This document shows positions 63,965-64,000 of a DNA stretch of 64,000 bases, piece by piece. The stretch is from NCBI RefSeq assembly GCF_012396555.1, contig NZ_JAAXPS010000002.1, forward strand, positions 186,001-250,000. The letters are read 5' to 3'. Position numbers and translations under genes: made by a program. Each line of letters begins with the position of its first letter. The stretch's first letter is position 1. Source of the stretch: Facklamia miroungae (GTDB lineage: Bacteria > Bacillota > Bacilli > Lactobacillales > Aerococcaceae). The notes below the pieces were generated by a model that did no database searches, was not told the DNA's origin, and saw nothing but the letters and a program-made list of their open reading frames with translations.

Positions 63965-64000
63965 CAAAGAGTAAATTAAATTTTGAAAGAAGGGTAGGCA

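Overview
The window is a stretch of low-GC Gram-positive chromosome. Shine-Dalgarno sites are strong (AGGAGG type), and GTG/TTG starts are common. Gene content and order point to Lactobacillales: a serine T-box before serS, rnhC-zapA-cvpA-mutS2-trxA, a yhaO-yhaN-yhaM block next to prsA, yhaH and hit, racE-rdgB-yfcE-cbpB, and a DUF948/YtxH pair. A member of the Aerococcaceae or Carnobacteriaceae would fit, but this is inference; no rRNA or species marker is present.

Layout. 1-1232: 3' part of a GlcNAc/glucose-type PTS IICB gene. 1279-6547: a NarL-type two-component system divergent from a three-gene ABC exporter, arranged like the LnrJK/LnrLMN module of Bacillus. 6683-9101: AEC transporter, YggS PLP protein and signal peptidase I. 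9130-21154: glycogen metabolism, with glgP and a PopT-like carrier on the minus strand and glgB-glgC-glgD-glgA on the plus strand. Between them lie a thioredoxin-fold protein, an exported protein, cytidine deaminase, a glyoxalase and a strongly predicted, unidentified structured RNA (14995-15225). 21354-31764: a class A PBP, then yheA, yhaO, yhaN, yhaM, a Cys/His-rich SRPBCC protein, and convergent prsA, yhaH and hit. 32012-32773: an exported protein.

32850-35148 is a decayed, AT-rich accessory patch abutting the 3' end of tRNA-Arg(CCG). It holds a broken DUF2335 gene and one intact GNAT-like gene. 35382-36500 encodes a lipoprotein with a very long TTKEE linker and an FMN-binding domain carrying a flavinylation motif, i.e. 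a PplA-like extracellular electron-transfer protein. Then come ribosomal protein L25, queG, trmL, T-box-serS, and an ABC-F ribosome-protection-type gene behind a leader that looks like a terminator/antiterminator attenuator. 42987-50105 holds uppP, an orphan EIIA-Glc, a lactonase, an AI-2E-family exporter, a DUF554 protein, two tandem FMN reductases (one apparently starting at AUC) and rnhC. 50243-63853 is housekeeping: zapA, cvpA, mutS2, trxA, ald, a PdxK-like kinase with a membrane protein and a NatAB-like exporter, racE-rdgB-yfcE-cbpB, and a DUF948/YtxH pair. A cre-like site lies at the right edge.

How the genes work together. GlgC/GlgD make ADP-glucose, GlgA polymerises it, GlgB branches it and GlgP mobilises it. 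The free EIIA (43951) could phosphorylate the IICB protein at the left edge, which has no visible IIA domain. YhaO/YhaN/YhaM form a nucleic-acid processing block. RacE, UppP, PopT, PBP and PrsA serve the cell wall. The most interesting items are the ABC-F attenuator, the flavinylated lipoprotein, the unidentified RNA, the Cys/His-rich SRPBCC protein and two apparent non-canonical start codons.
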